Shown here one piece after another: positions 44,291 to 51,641 of a stretch of 64,000 nt of DNA. Origin of the DNA: Citrifermentans bemidjiense Bem (GTDB lineage Bacteria > Desulfobacterota > Desulfuromonadia > Geobacterales > Geobacteraceae); the NCBI RefSeq assembly GCF_000020725.1, contig NC_011146.1, forward strand, positions 1,859,501 to 1,923,500, read 5' to 3'. Below the pieces are notes generated by a model. It saw nothing but the letters and a program-made list of their open reading frames with translations. It had not been told where the DNA came from and did not search any database. How positions within the stretch are numbered: position 1 is the stretch's first letter; every line of letters starts with the position of its first letter. The translations under genes and the position numbers were made by a program.

Positions 44291-45079
44291 ATGAGTTCTA
44301 TATTGAAGGCGCTGGAGAAGGTTGAGGATGCGCAAAACCAGAAGCGGAACCCCGGTGCCGGCGGGCTGGGGAGAAAGCGAGAGCGCAGGCCGGCCTGGCT
44401 GATCCCCGCCTGGTCATTGGGCGGCGCGGCAGTTGCCACCTTGGTCACCTATGCCATCATGGGGGGATTCGGGAAGTCCGCTCCCCCTGCCGCGCAGGTT
44501 GTGGCAACAGCTCCGCAACCCCCGGCTCAACCGGTCGCCCCCGTTGCGAAGGCTGCCGTGTCAGCCACCCCTGCGACGACCGCTCTTGTGACGACTGCTC
44601 CTGCGACCGCTCCTGCTGCGCCCGTAAAACCGGTAGCGGCGCCGGTGGCGGTAAAGCCTCAGCAAACAAGGCATGAGGTCAAGACGCCGGTTCGAAAACA
44701 GCAAGTTGCGTCTGTCCCCAAACATGCTGCCACACTGGCTGCCAAACCGGCCGCAAAACAGCAACGGTCTGCCAAAGTCCCGGTGCCGCAGGTTCCCGCT
44801 CGTCCCGCTGCCGTCTATGCGGCTCCCGCGCTTGCTGCGCCGGTTGCTGCCCAACCGCCGCGCGCCGTTTCTTCCGAGAAGACGCACCAGGAGATCCGGG
44901 TGACCGGCATTGCGTGGCAGAACGACAGCCAGTCCAGCTTCGCCATGGTGAACGGCCGCCCGGTTCGGCAGGGTGCGGTGGTCGACGGTTACAAGGTGGA
45001 GCAGATATTCGAGGACAGCGTCAGGTTTTCCGGCAGCAAAGGGCCCGTCACCATTCCGCTGGGAGCGTCGGAGCAGTAG
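44291..45079 (+). CDS. GspB-like protein with Ala/Pro-rich linker
   Basis: A 262-aa protein: a short cytoplasmic lead (MSSILKALEKVEDAQNQKRN), one TM helix (about 36-60), an Ala/Pro/Val/Lys-rich linker (about 65-190) and a C-terminal domain (about 195-262) with VTGIAWQNDSQSSFAMVNGRPVR, typical of the GspB family. With the ExeA-like ATPase it probably spans the inner membrane and helps place an outer-membrane complex. It lies 24 nt after that gene. The target could be a type II secretin or the polysaccharide export machinery. Confidence 0.82.
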   Translation: MSSILKALEKVEDAQNQKRNPGAGGLGRKRERRPAWLIPAWSLGGAAVATLVTYAIMGGFGKSAPPAAQVVATAPQPPAQPVAPVAKAAVSATPATTALVTTAPATAPAAPVKPVAAPVAVKPQQTRHEVKTPVRKQQVASVPKHAATLAAKPAAKQQRSAKVPVPQVPARPAAVYAAPALAAPVAAQPPRAVSSEKTHQEIRVTGIAWQNDSQSSFAMVNGRPVRQGAVVDGYKVEQIFEDSVRFSGSKGPVTIPLGASEQ

Positions 45080-45093
45080 GAGGAGACCGTAGT

Positions 45094-45372
45094 ATGTCGG
45101 GAGTGAAGTTGAACCGGGAACAATGGGAGGGGCTTTGCGAGCAATGCGGCCTTTGCTGTTTTGAAAAGATTGAGGATGAGGACGGCAGGATTCTGTTTAC
45201 CTCGACCCCATGCCGCTACCTCGATATCGACACCAGGCGCTGCAAGATCTATCAGAAGCGTTTCAAGATTTTTCCGGAGTGCGTGGAGCTGACCCCAGAG
45301 CTGGTCAAGGAGTTGAAGTGGCTGCACAGAAGCTGCGGCTACAAGAAGGCGATGAAAAAAGGGATCATCTAG
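45094..45372 (+). CDS. YkgJ-family cysteine-cluster protein
   Basis: A 92-aa protein with CEQCGLCCFE (the CxxCxxCC signature, residues about 14-23), then CRYLD and CKIYQKRFKIFPEC, which complete the set of conserved cysteines of the YkgJ/UPF0260 type. Metal or Fe-S cluster binding is likely; the function is unknown. ATG at 45094 follows AGGAGGAG. Confidence 0.82.
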   Translation: MSGVKLNREQWEGLCEQCGLCCFEKIEDEDGRILFTSTPCRYLDIDTRRCKIYQKRFKIFPECVELTPELVKELKWLHRSCGYKKAMKKGII

Positions 45373-45379
45373 TAACCCC

Positions 45380-45461
45380 CTCACGCAAAGCCGCAAAGAC
45401 GCCAAGAAAAGCTGAAAGCAATTTATTGTTTTTACTTTGCGTGCTTTGCGGCTTTGCGTGA
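45380..45461. repeat. CGCAAAG palindromic element (short form)
   Basis: Left arm CTCACGCAAAGCCGCAAAG from 45380 and inverse arm 45435-45461. The centre is A/T-rich. It begins 8 nt after the YkgJ stop codon and could act as a hairpin between the two genes. Confidence 0.85.
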
Positions 45462-45491
45462 CACGCTTATAAACATAAAAGGAGTTGCATA

Positions 45492-46751
45492 TTGGCAAGT
45501 GTTGAAAACAGGCAGGTAGCAGCAGCGAGGCTCTCGCAGGGCGATTTCCAGGCGCTACCACTCGACGAGAAGGGGAAGTATCTGAAGACGGCGCCGGCAC
45601 GGGAGAAGATGGAGCTGATCATCGCGGACCCGAACGCGAAGAGGGTGGCCGCCACCCTGGAGCCCCAGGAGTTTTTCTGGCTGGTCAAGGAGGTGGGCGA
45701 GGCCGACGCGGTGGAACTGCTGCAATTAGCGTCCGCCGACCAGTGCATTTTCATCCTGGACATGGAGGCGTGGGAAGGGTGGACCTTCTCCGAGGAGCAG
45801 GTGTGTCACTGGCTGGAGAAGTTCATGGAAGGTGGCGAGCCGCGGGTTCACGAGCTCTTGCAGCACCTCGATTTCGACCTGCTGCAGCTTTTCCTGAGCC
45901 GTGAGATCGAGGTCGGCGGGGGGGTCGGCGACCAGTCCAACGACCAGGAACGCCTCGCCGAATACGATCACACCTTCGACGGCGTCTTCATGATCAACTT
46001 CAAGAACCCCAAGCACAGCCAGCTGGTCGGTTCCTTCCTGTCCATGCTGATCAAGCTGGACAATTCCCTCTACACGGCACTCATGGAAGGGGCCAAGGGG
46101 GAGGTGGACCTGGAGTTGGAGGAGCAGTGCCAGAGGTTCCGCACCGGCAGGCTTCAGGACCTCGGCTTCCCCCCGCTGGACGAGGCTCTTTCGATCTACG
46201 CCCGGGTGAATCCGGAGCATTTCCAACTGGAAGGGGGGAAGGAGTTGAGCCCGGCAGGGGAGGGGGGGGAACTGGTGCCCGTGAGCGCCGACGAGGGGAC
46301 CTTCTTTTCCCGCGCGCTCGCCCTCGCCGCCACGCCGACGCTCTACCAGGAGCTGAACTACCTGGTCAACAGCGCGCTGGTCGCGGAAGGAAACGCGTTC
46401 CACGAGCCGGAAGCGATGCTGGCCATACTGCGCCGGGTGAGCGGCTATCTCAACATTGCGCTGGAGAGGCTGGCGCCGGCGGACGAGCAGCGGGCCGCCC
46501 GGATACTGGTAAGCGAGGAGTTGAAGCGGCTGTTCCACCTGGGCTACAGCATCGTCCTGCAGTTGAAATTCAAGGCCCGGGAGGTCGAGACGACCGACTA
46601 CGCCTCCGGGAAGCTCCTTTCGGGGCTTAAGGCCAAGCGCCCACGCTTTTACCGCGGGCTGGACCCGGACGGCGTCGACGGCTACCGCGAGTTCAGGGAT
46701 CTTTCCGACGTCGAGCGCGTGGCCGGTCTTCTGGCCCAGCTAAAGCCGTAA
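45492..46751 (+). CDS. DUF6178-family protein
   Basis: A 419-aa protein without signal peptide or TM helix, rich in Glu and Leu. Its blocks LEPQEFFWLVKEVGEADAVELLQ and RPRFYRGLDPDGVDGYREF near the C-terminus agree with what I recall of the DUF6178 family, seen mainly in Geobacter relatives. The function is unknown. TTG at 45492 is preceded by AAAAGGAG with good spacing. Confidence 0.68.
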   Translation: MASVENRQVAAARLSQGDFQALPLDEKGKYLKTAPAREKMELIIADPNAKRVAATLEPQEFFWLVKEVGEADAVELLQLASADQCIFILDMEAWEGWTFSEEQVCHWLEKFMEGGEPRVHELLQHLDFDLLQLFLSREIEVGGGVGDQSNDQERLAEYDHTFDGVFMINFKNPKHSQLVGSFLSMLIKLDNSLYTALMEGAKGEVDLELEEQCQRFRTGRLQDLGFPPLDEALSIYARVNPEHFQLEGGKELSPAGEGGELVPVSADEGTFFSRALALAATPTLYQELNYLVNSALVAEGNAFHEPEAMLAILRRVSGYLNIALERLAPADEQRAARILVSEELKRLFHLGYSIVLQLKFKAREVETTDYASGKLLSGLKAKRPRFYRGLDPDGVDGYREFRDLSDVERVAGLLAQLKP

Positions 46752-46758
46752 ACTCCTA

Positions 46759-46790
46759 GGGGGACTGGCTCCGATAGGTGCCTGTCCCCC
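46759..46790. repeat. GGGGACTGGCTCC-type palindromic repeat
   Basis: GGGGGACTGGCTCC... to ...GGTGCCTGTCCCCC, an imperfect palindrome. Two more copies lie at 58034-58098. It follows the DUF6178 stop codon by 7 nt. Confidence 0.75.
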
Positions 46791-46866
46791 TTGCCCCCCT
46801 TGTTCCCACTTCTTCCCCCTTAGACAGTCCCGCCTCAATCCGCCCCTTCTTCGGGGCACAATCCAA

Positions 46867-46894
46867 TTGCAAATCTATTACTCATTGGTAATAT
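46867..46894 (+). promoter_or_regulatory. Candidate promoter of the receiver-kinase gene
   Basis: TTGCAA (46867-46872), a 16-bp spacer and TAATAT (46889-46894). It leaves a leader of about 110 nt. Confidence 0.4.
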
Positions 46895-47012
46895 CTTTAA
46901 CATTTGTTCATCGGCCCCGGAGTCGTCTGCTTCGCGGTTGGGGGGAACAAGCGAGACGCGAAAGACGTGCAGTTTCTCCTTAACTACCATCGCAGGCATC
47001 GGGGGGGTACGG

Positions 47013-48233
47013 ATGAAGGTGCTAGTTGTCGACGATTCCCGCAACGATCGCAAGATTATCCGCTACAACTTCGAATGGCACGGCTGCGAAGTCCTGGAGG
47101 CCTCCAACGGGAAGCAGGGGCTGGAGCTGGCCGCGGCGGAGAAACCCGACCTGATCATCTCCGACTGCCTGATGCCGGTCATGGATGGCTTCCAATTCCT
47201 TCACGAAATTAAGAAATTTCAGGACACAAAAACCATCCCCTTCATCTTCTATTCCGCCGTCTATACCGGGAGCCGCGAGGCGGAATTGGCGGCTTCCCTC
47301 GGAGCTCGCGCTTTCCTGGCAAAACCCATGCGTCCCGAGGAGCTTTGGGATGAGGTGGGGAGGTTGATGGCTGCGGAGCCGGCCGGCGAGGTGGTGGAGC
47401 AAAAGCCGTGGCCTGAAGAGGAATTCCTCAAGAATTACAGCCAGCTGGTAGCAGGCAAGCTGGAGGAAAAGGTCCGCGAGCTGACCGAAACGAACGAAAG
47501 CCTCCTCCGGCTGAACAGCGAACTGGAGCGCAGGGTGGTGGAGCGGACCTCTCAACTGGAGGCCGCCAACCGCGAGCTCGACATGTTCAGCTATTCCATT
47601 TCCCACGACCTGCGCGCCCCTTTGCGGCACCTGGAGGGGTTCAGCCAGGCGCTGATCGACGAATACGCCACCAAGCTGAACCACACGGGCAAAGAGTACC
47701 TGGAGCGGCTCAGGAAGTCCGCTCGACGTCTGACGGACATGATAGACGCGCTGCTGGAACTGTCGCGGCACACCAGGGGGAAGCTGGTCAAGGAGAGCGT
47801 GGATATAACCTCTATTGCCAAGGAGGTAGCGGCTCAACTGGCGCGGTCACAGCCGGAGCGGAAGGTGTCGATCGAGGTGGCGGAGGGGATGATGGTGCGC
47901 GGGGACACGCGGTTGTTGAAGGTGGTGCTGGAGCAGGTGATCGGCAACGCCTGGAAGTTCACCGAGCCGCGAGGGGACGAGGCGCTGGTAGAGGTCTTTC
48001 CCACCGAGCTTGAAGGGCGTCCCGCCTACGCGGTCAGGGACAACGGGGTCGGTTTCCAGATGGAGTATGCGGACAAGCTCTTCTCCCCCTTCCAGAGGCT
48101 GCACGCCCAAGACGAGTTCCCGGGCCGGGGGATCGGGCTTGCCATCGCCAGGAGGATAATCACCCGCCATGGAGGGAAGATCGAGGCGCAGGCCGAACTG
48201 GGGAAGGGCGCCACCTTCACCTTCAGCGTCTAG
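47013..48233 (+). CDS. Cytoplasmic receiver-histidine kinase hybrid
   Basis: A protein of about 406 aa. The receiver domain (residues 1-120) starts MKVLVVDDSRNDRK and has phospho-acceptor Asp in IISDCLMPVMDG. A coiled coil (about 155-195) leads to HisKA (FSYSISHDLRAPLRHLEG) and HATPase_c with VIGNAWKFTEP (N-box), VRDNGVGF (G1) and GRGIGLAIARRI (G2). There is no TM helix. The order receiver then kinase is the reverse of the common hybrid layout, so the receiver would control the kinase. ATG at 47013 is the start that begins the receiver domain. Confidence 0.88.
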   Translation: MKVLVVDDSRNDRKIIRYNFEWHGCEVLEASNGKQGLELAAAEKPDLIISDCLMPVMDGFQFLHEIKKFQDTKTIPFIFYSAVYTGSREAELAASLGARAFLAKPMRPEELWDEVGRLMAAEPAGEVVEQKPWPEEEFLKNYSQLVAGKLEEKVRELTETNESLLRLNSELERRVVERTSQLEAANRELDMFSYSISHDLRAPLRHLEGFSQALIDEYATKLNHTGKEYLERLRKSARRLTDMIDALLELSRHTRGKLVKESVDITSIAKEVAAQLARSQPERKVSIEVAEGMMVRGDTRLLKVVLEQVIGNAWKFTEPRGDEALVEVFPTELEGRPAYAVRDNGVGFQMEYADKLFSPFQRLHAQDEFPGRGIGLAIARRIITRHGGKIEAQAELGKGATFTFSV

Positions 48234-49519
48234 CTTTCCTTAAGCACCCGGCCAACCAGTTCCCCATCTTTGGCCCCGGTCACCTGTACCGTTACCTCGC
48301 GGTTCACCAGCCCCTTGCTTTCTTCGATCAGCACGGTCAGGTAGTTTCTGGAGAGTCCCTTCTCCCCCTTTTGCACCAGGACCCGAAGCTCGCGACCCAC
48401 AAATCCCGCCGCATAATCCGATTTCTTCCGCTCCGACAGTACCCTCAGCGCCTCGGCCCGCTCCTTGATCACCTTGGGATGCACCTGCGGCGTCATGGTC
48501 GCCGCCGGCGTGCCGGGGCGCTGCGAGAAGGGGAACACATGCAGGTACGCGAGCGGTAGCGAGTCGATGAAGCGGTAGGTCTCGTCGAACTCCTGGTCGC
48601 TTTCCCCGGGGAACCCGGCGATCACGTCGGAACCGATGCAGACCTCCGGCATCGCCGACGCGAGCGACTGCACCACCTCGCGGAAAAGGGCGGTGTCGTA
48701 GCCGCGGTTCATGCGGGAGAGGACGCTGTCCGAGCCGCTTTGCAGCGGCAGGTGGAGGTGCGGGCAGACCATGGGCGAGCGGGCCATGAAGTCGATCAGT
48801 TGCTTTGACACCTCGGTCGGCTCTACCGATCCGATCCTCAGGCGCCGCACCACACCTTGTTCCTGGGCCTTCTGCATCAGGCCGAGGAGGTCTGTGGCGG
48901 GGGCCAGGTCGAGTCCGTAGGCGCCCAGGTGGATCCCGGTCAAGACGATCTCCTGGAAACCCTGGGCGGCGAAGGCGGCCATGCCGTCTAGGGCCTCCTG
49001 GACGGCCACGCTCCTGCTGGCCCCCCTGGCGTAGGGGACGATGCAGTAGGCGCAGCGCGCGTCGCAGCCGTTTTGCACCTGCAGAAAGGCGCGGGTGTGC
49101 TCGGCGAAGGTCTCCAGCGGCGCCGTATCCCCGGTCTTTTCCAGCGAGATGTCGCTCACCACGGCCCGCGGCTGGTCGTCCATCCCTTCCAGGAAACCGA
49201 CGATGTCCTTCTTCTCGCTGTTGCCGAGGATCAGGTTGACCCCGGCCAGCTTCAGCAGTTCCTCCGCGTTCATTTGGGCGTAGCAGCCGGTGACGACCAC
49301 GCGCGCTTCCGGGTTCAGGCGGGTGGCGCGCCGGATCAGCCGGCGCGATTCCGCGTCGGTCTTCGCCGTCACGGTGCAGCTGTTGATGACGTAGATGTCG
49401 GCCTTATCCGAGAAGGGGACCATGCTGTAGCCGTTTTGCTCCAGCGCCTGGGTCATGGCGGCCGATTCGAACTGGTTGATCTTGCAACCGAGGGTGGTTA
49501 TGGCGATGGTCTTACTCAT
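48230..49519 (-). CDS. mtaB: tRNA t6A37 methylthiotransferase MtaB
   Basis: Radical SAM enzyme that adds a methylthio group to t6A at tRNA position 37. The N-terminal UPF0004 domain has cysteines in TTLGCKINQ, NSCTVT and TGCYAQ for one 4Fe-4S cluster. The radical SAM motif is CDARCAYCIVPYARG (CxxxCxxC, about residues 152-166), and a C-terminal TRAM-like domain follows. Length 429 aa is normal. Its end overlaps the end of the convergent kinase gene by 4 nt. Confidence 0.92.
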   Translation of the reverse strand: MSKTIAITTLGCKINQFESAAMTQALEQNGYSMVPFSDKADIYVINSCTVTAKTDAESRRLIRRATRLNPEARVVVTGCYAQMNAEELLKLAGVNLILGNSEKKDIVGFLEGMDDQPRAVVSDISLEKTGDTAPLETFAEHTRAFLQVQNGCDARCAYCIVPYARGASRSVAVQEALDGMAAFAAQGFQEIVLTGIHLGAYGLDLAPATDLLGLMQKAQEQGVVRRLRIGSVEPTEVSKQLIDFMARSPMVCPHLHLPLQSGSDSVLSRMNRGYDTALFREVVQSLASAMPEVCIGSDVIAGFPGESDQEFDETYRFIDSLPLAYLHVFPFSQRPGTPAATMTPQVHPKVIKERAEALRVLSERKKSDYAAGFVGRELRVLVQKGEKGLSRNYLTVLIEESKGLVNREVTVQVTGAKDGELVGRVLKES

Positions 49520-49530
49520 AAATCCTTTTT

Positions 49531-49645
49531 CTCACGCAAAGCCGCAAAGACGCAAAGACGAAAATCGATCTCACGCAAAGACGCAAAGACGCAAAGAAAA
49601 CCTTAAAACATATTTAACAGGGATGAAGGGGATAAACGGGATAAA
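49531..49645. repeat. Tandem direct copies of the CGCAAAG repeat plus GGGATGAAGGGG block
   Basis: Two forward copies (49531-49560 and 49570-49598) and then AACAGGGATGAAGGGGATAA (from 49615). No inverted partner is present, so this copy is a half-element. It lies between mtaB and cysE. Confidence 0.8.
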
Positions 49646-49668
49646 TCACAACCAAAAGATTGGTTTAA

Positions 49669-49690
49669 CCTTAATCTTAATCTTAATCTT
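49669..49690 (-). repeat. Hexanucleotide run (AAGATT)n after the cysE stop
   Basis: On the cysE coding strand AAGATTAAGATTAAGATTAAG starts about 11 nt after the TAA stop. Confidence 0.8.
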
Positions 49691-49701
49691 GTTTTTTGGC
49701 T

Positions 49702-50370
49702 TTACCCGAGTCTCTTCTTGAGCTGTTCGTGCTCGGCGGCGAGCGCCGCGTATTTCCTTTCCAGCTCGCGGATCTGGTCGAAGAGGCAGGATATCGCTTT
49801 CGCCTCCGGGTCGGGCATCTTGCCATGCTCCAGGTCCAGGCGCTCCTGCGGCTTCTCGGTGGCCATCACCACGCGCCCGGGGATACCTACCACGGTGGAG
49901 TTGGGGGGGACTTCTTTAACCACCACGGAGTTCGAACCCACCTTGCTGTCCTTGCCGACGGTGAAGGGGCCGAGGATCTTGGCGCCGGAACCGATCACCA
50001 CGTTGTCCATCAGGGTCGGATGCCGTTTGACCTTTTCCCAACTCACCCCGCCCAGGGTGACGCCGTGGTACAGGGTGACGTTTTCGCCGATCTCGGCGGT
50101 CTCCCCGATCACCACCCCCATGCCGTGGTCGATGAAGAACCCTTGCCCAATGGTTGCACCCGGATGTATCTCAACGCCGGTCATGAACCGGCCGATGTGG
50201 GAGGTAAAGCGCCCCAGGAACCAGAATTCGTGCTTCCAAAACCAGTGCGAGATCCTGTGGAACCAGATAGCATGGAGCCCAGGGTAACAGAAAATCACCT
50301 CCAGCACGCTTCTTGCCGCCGGATCTCTGTCAAAAACTGCCTGTATGTCCGATTTCAGTCTGGAAAACAT
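49702..50370 (-). CDS. cysE: Serine O-acetyltransferase
   Basis: First step of cysteine synthesis. The 222-aa protein starts at ATG 50370 ([21 protein letters not shown]), with AGGGGGG upstream, in preference to the 12-residue longer reading. The N-terminal helical part precedes left-handed beta-helix repeats with the CysE signature: [31 protein letters not shown] and [11 protein letters not shown]. The catalytic His/Asp of the family fall in these blocks. The short form without the long E. coli N-terminus is common in Geobacter-like bacteria. A short helical tail follows. Confidence 0.92.
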   Translation of the reverse strand: MFSRLKSDIQAVFDRDPAARSVLEVIFCYPGLHAIWFHRISHWFWKHEFWFLGRFTSHIGRFMTGVEIHPGATIGQGFFIDHGMGVVIGETAEIGENVTLYHGVTLGGVSWEKVKRHPTLMDNVVIGSGAKILGPFTVGKDSKVGSNSVVVKEVPPNSTVVGIPGRVVMATEKPQERLDLEHGKMPDPEAKAISCLFDQIRELERKYAALAAEHEQLKKRLG

Positions 50371-50479
50371 CGGTACCCCCCTAGGCTTCAGTACGGTAGA
50401 GAACAACTACAACTCCGTCCGCTTTTTGTCGTAACATACCACACTGTTTACGTCAATTATTAACTGCCGGGACCGTCTC

Positions 50480-50629
50480 GCGCCCGCTCGCTGCGCTCAC
50501 TCAAGCCGCAAAAACGCAAAGTAGAAGCAAACCCTCAACCCCTTTTAACAGGGTCACGCCCGCTCGCTACGCTCACTCAAGCCGCAAAGACGCAAAGTAG
50601 AAGCAAACCCTCAACCCCTTTTACAGGGA
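50480..50629. repeat. 77-bp tandem duplication of an expanded CGCAAAG repeat
   Basis: Two nearly identical direct copies (about 50480-50554 and 50557-50629), each CGCCCGCTCGCT.CGCTCACT, then CAAGCCGCAAA.ACGCAAAG, GTAGAAGCAAACCCTCAACC and CCTTTTAACAGGG. The extra module CCGCTCGCTGCGCTCACTC between CTCACGC and AAGCCGC is shared with 36636-36665. Confidence 0.82.
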
Positions 50630-50680
50630 TGAAGGGGATAAAAGGGATAAAACCAAGGAACCGAATGGGTTTAAATCTTT

Positions 50681-50727
50681 ACCTTAATCTCAATCTCAAT
50701 CTCAATCTCAATCTCTATCTTTATCTG
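50681..50727 (-). repeat. Hexanucleotide run (GAGATT)n at the miaA stop
   Basis: On the miaA coding strand the TAA stop leads directly into AAGATAGAGATTGAGATTGA and further GAGATT units, about eight units in all. Confidence 0.82.
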
Positions 50728-51641
50728 TTCTTTGCCAGCAGTTCCAGCGCTTGCGCGAGCGGGTCGCTATTTCCCTCGACCCAGTTGATCGCGATGCCGT
50801 TTGTTTGCATCTTCCTGAACCAGTTCTCCTGTTTCTTGGCGAAGTCGTGGATGGCGCTGTTCAACTTCTGGAACATGTCGTTTCTGGAAAGCTCCCCTTT
50901 CAGGTAGCGCGCGAGGTAACGGTACTCGAGCCCGTAGAATTCGAGCTGCTCCCAGGAGGTCCCCATGGCGTGCAGCCGCTCCACCTCTTCGACCATCCCT
51001 TGTTCCATCCTCTCTTTGAGCCTTTTGGTGATCCGCTCCCGCAACTGCGCGCGCTCCCACCGTATCCCTATGGTGAGAGGTGTCAACTCGGGCCAGTCGT
51101 CGCCTGCCTCGCCCCGGTATTCCGCGATTTCTATCGCCCGTATCAGGCGGGCGCGCTCGGTGAGGTCGGTGCTGTTGTGAAGCCTTGGGTTGGAGCGGAC
51201 CAGCCGGGAGGCGAGTTCATCCATGGAGAGGGGGGCGAGTTCTTCCCTGAGAGCCGGGTCCTGCGGCACTTCGGTGAGCCGGTAGCCGCGCAGCACGCAG
51301 TCGAGGTACATGCCGCTTCCCCCCACCAGCACCGGGAAGGCCCCCCTGCTGCAGATGTCGGTGAAGGCTGCGAGGAAAAGCCGCTGGAACTGGAAGAGGT
51401 TGAATTCGTGCCCCGCCGGTGCCACGTCGATGAGGTGGTAGGGTATCCCCTGGTACTCGTGCAGATCTTTTCCCGTGCCGATGTCCATGCCGCAGTAGAC
51501 CTGGCGCGAGTCGGCGGAGATGATCTCGCCGTTCAGCCTGCCGGCGAGTTGCACCCCGAGCCTCGTCTTGCCTGAGGCGGTCGCACCGAGAATTACCAGC
51601 AGGTTCGGGATGCGCTCGGGTGTCTCCGTCTCGTCCGTCAA
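50721..51641 (-). CDS. miaA: tRNA dimethylallyltransferase MiaA
   Basis: Adds dimethylallyl to N6 of A37 in tRNAs that read UNN codons. Walker A is LGATASGKTRLGVQL (residues about 18-32), followed by ISADSRQVYCGMDIGTGK, PYHLIDV, VLVGGSGMYLDCVLRG and a C-terminal YLARYLKGEL. Length 306 aa is typical. The start overlaps the end of ctpA by 4 nt. Confidence 0.94.
   Translation of the reverse strand: MTDETETPERIPNLLVILGATASGKTRLGVQLAGRLNGEIISADSRQVYCGMDIGTGKDLHEYQGIPYHLIDVAPAGHEFNLFQFQRLFLAAFTDICSRGAFPVLVGGSGMYLDCVLRGYRLTEVPQDPALREELAPLSMDELASRLVRSNPRLHNSTDLTERARLIRAIEIAEYRGEAGDDWPELTPLTIGIRWERAQLRERITKRLKERMEQGMVEEVERLHAMGTSWEQLEFYGLEYRYLARYLKGELSRNDMFQKLNSAIHDFAKKQENWFRKMQTNGIAINWVEGNSDPLAQALELLAKNR

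Noticed and set aside
49696-50463. + strand open frame of 255 codons opposite cysE
   Set aside because: The - strand cysE has full beta-helix motifs and a ribosome-binding site; the + frame starts within repeats and has no family features.
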